DNA of 5,326 nt. It comes from Acidobacteriota bacterium (lineage in GTDB: Bacteria; Acidobacteriota; Terriglobia; Acidiferrales; UBA7541). Below, in pieces: positions 4,966-5,326 of the stretch. The number at the start of each line of letters is the position of its first letter. Within the stretch, counting starts at the first letter, position 1. The translations under genes and the position numbers were made by a program. The notes below the pieces were generated by a model. The model saw only the letters and a list, made by a program, of their open reading frames with translations. It made no database searches and had not been told where the DNA came from. The stretch spans positions 1-5,326 of the forward strand of contig PKXT01000025.1 of assembly GCA_003133505.1 (NCBI GenBank), written 5' to 3'.

Positions 4966-4983
4966 TAAATTGTATAAATTGTT
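4966..4983. repeat. Tandem TAAATTGT 9-mers in an AT-rich patch
   Basis: TAAATTGTA (4966-4974) is followed directly by TAAATTGTT (4975-4983). Related words occur nearby: GTAAAATCCGT (4865-4875) and GTAAAATCAGT (4908-4918), and TTGTAAA at 4982-4988. The patch stands out from GC-rich surroundings and might bind a protein. No function is assigned. Confidence 0.3.
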
Positions 4984-5050
4984 GTAAAGCCTGCAAGTAC
5001 AAAAGAGGCGGGAATTGCGGAATGAAGGCCTTTTCTTGCCTTGTGGGGTA

Positions 5051-5075
5051 GCGGAAGCGCTTTCGCAAAATTTTT
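5051..5075 (+). terminator. Weak terminator-like hairpin GCGGAA-GCGC-TTTCGC followed by AAAATTTTT
   Basis: GCGGAA (5051-5056) can pair with TTTCGC (5061-5066), one pair being G-U, around GCGC. AAAA and then TTTTT (5071-5075) follow. The stem is short and the T-run is displaced by four A residues, so termination would be poor. The nearest upstream + gene ends over 200 nt earlier. Confidence 0.2.
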
Positions 5076-5113
5076 GCCCACTGTCTTGCGAGATAAGGTG
5101 CAGATGGCCTGCT

Positions 5114-5241
5114 AAGGTGTGATAGGGAAAGAGTCCCACAATGTCCCCAGATGCGACAGAAAACCGCACCGGAAGCGCACCAGAGCGGCACAATGTCCCC
5201 AAAGTGTGACCGGGATCGCCGCCCTCTGCGGAATTGTGGGA
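5114..5241. repeat. Duplicated CACAATGTCCCCA motif block, possible insertion-sequence end
   Basis: CACAATGTCCCCA occurs at 5137-5149 and 5189-5201 as 13-nt exact direct repeats 52 nt apart. Both copies continue with a similar G-T/C-G-A-C tail. AAGGTGTGATAGGGA (5114-5128) matches AAAGTGTGACCGGGA (5201-5215) at 12 of 15 positions. TCCCACAAT (5134-5142) recurs inverted as ATTGTGGGA (5233-5241). Several short direct copies near one end is what IS21-family elements show at their termini (transposase binding sites). No transposase fragment is visible, so this is at most a terminal remnant or the start of an element beyond the window. Confidence 0.35.
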
Positions 5242-5263
5242 TTTGGCCGAGGTAGCCGTTACT

Positions 5264-5284
5264 TCCCCACCATGCGCGTGGGGA
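5264..5284. repeat. Perfect 7-bp hairpin TCCCCAC / GTGGGGA
   Basis: TCCCCAC (5264-5270) pairs exactly with GTGGGGA (5278-5284) around a 7-nt loop containing ATGCGC. No T-run follows; the next bases are GAGGCCCGGAC. It lies at the window edge, so its context is missing. Confidence 0.4.
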
Positions 5285-5326
5285 GAGGCCCGGACTCTAG
5301 GGCAGCACCCGGAAGGGCACGTTGCT

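Larger units (their letters stand above)
4836..5326. other. 491-nt region without a supported gene
   Basis: No frame here has a ribosome-binding site plus a protein-like composition. Two overlapping minus-strand frames (5202 to 4918 and 5191 to 4853) are in different phases and neither looks coding. The left half is AT-rich with repeated TTGTAAA/TGTAAA words. The right half contains duplicated CACAATGTCCCCA motifs and a stable hairpin near the window edge. A remnant of a mobile element is the best reading. Confidence 0.4.

Noticed and set aside
4853..5202. Two overlapping minus-strand frames in the right-hand noncoding region
   Set aside because: No start signals, different phases, compositions not protein-like, and they cross the duplicated CACAATGTCCCCA block.
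5264..5326. Faint resemblance of the minus strand (AGTCCGGGCC) to a conserved RNase P RNA segment
   Set aside because: The match is short and the flanking conserved RNase P segments are not present.
5272..5326. ATG within the 5264-5284 hairpin opening a frame to the window edge
   Set aside because: Only 18 codons are visible, the ribosome-binding site is weak and the ATG lies in the hairpin loop, so there is no support.

Overview
The window looks like a chromosomal stretch from a soil-type bacterium, most probably an acidobacterium (Terriglobia). This is an inference. It rests on the combination of a bestrophin-like DUF4239 protein, a MetA/SphA-type outer-membrane barrel, and a secreted protein built from G-N-T-A-x-G-x-x-A-L repeats, together with moderately high GC. 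No rRNA, tRNA or other marker gene is present to settle the taxonomy. The two outer-membrane or secreted proteins have signal peptides that fit a diderm cell.

Layout from left to right. The window opens inside a DUF4239 membrane-protein gene (2-358, + strand, 5' end outside). A 305-nt leader region follows (359-663), with a GGGGTC/GACCCC hairpin and two tiny overlapping ORFs behind a perfect AGGAGG. Then comes a MetA-type beta-barrel gene (664-1656, +). A 494-nt stretch between that stop and the next ATG (1657-2150) has no convincing gene, several inverted repeats, and a good promoter at its right end. This promoter drives an AT-richer gene (2151-2870, +) that I read as a divergent PD-(D/E)XK nuclease-fold protein. 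Convergent to it is a repeat-rich secreted protein gene (2922-3863, -). Its promoter has a perfect inverted repeat filling the -35/-10 spacer. After a 336-nt divergent intergenic region comes a gene of unknown function (4200-4835, +). It appears to be transcribed from its own start codon, that is, leaderless. The last 491 nt hold no supported gene but carry an AGTGTTAACACT palindrome, short TAAATTGT repeats, and duplicated CACAATGTCCCCA motifs that resemble the repeated ends of a transposable element.

The genes do not form an operon or a recognisable multi-gene system. Each complete gene has its own start signals, and functions shift from gene to gene. The pattern is an accessory neighbourhood of envelope or surface genes interrupted by a probable horizontally acquired nuclease gene, with possible mobile-element debris at the right edge.

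The least-explained items are the putative orphan nuclease, the 211-residue basic protein, and the repeat protein. The last keeps the stalk of a tail-spike-like (Peptidase S74-type) architecture but seems to have lost the chaperone domain. I found no CRISPR array, no toxin-antitoxin pair and no complete insertion sequence.
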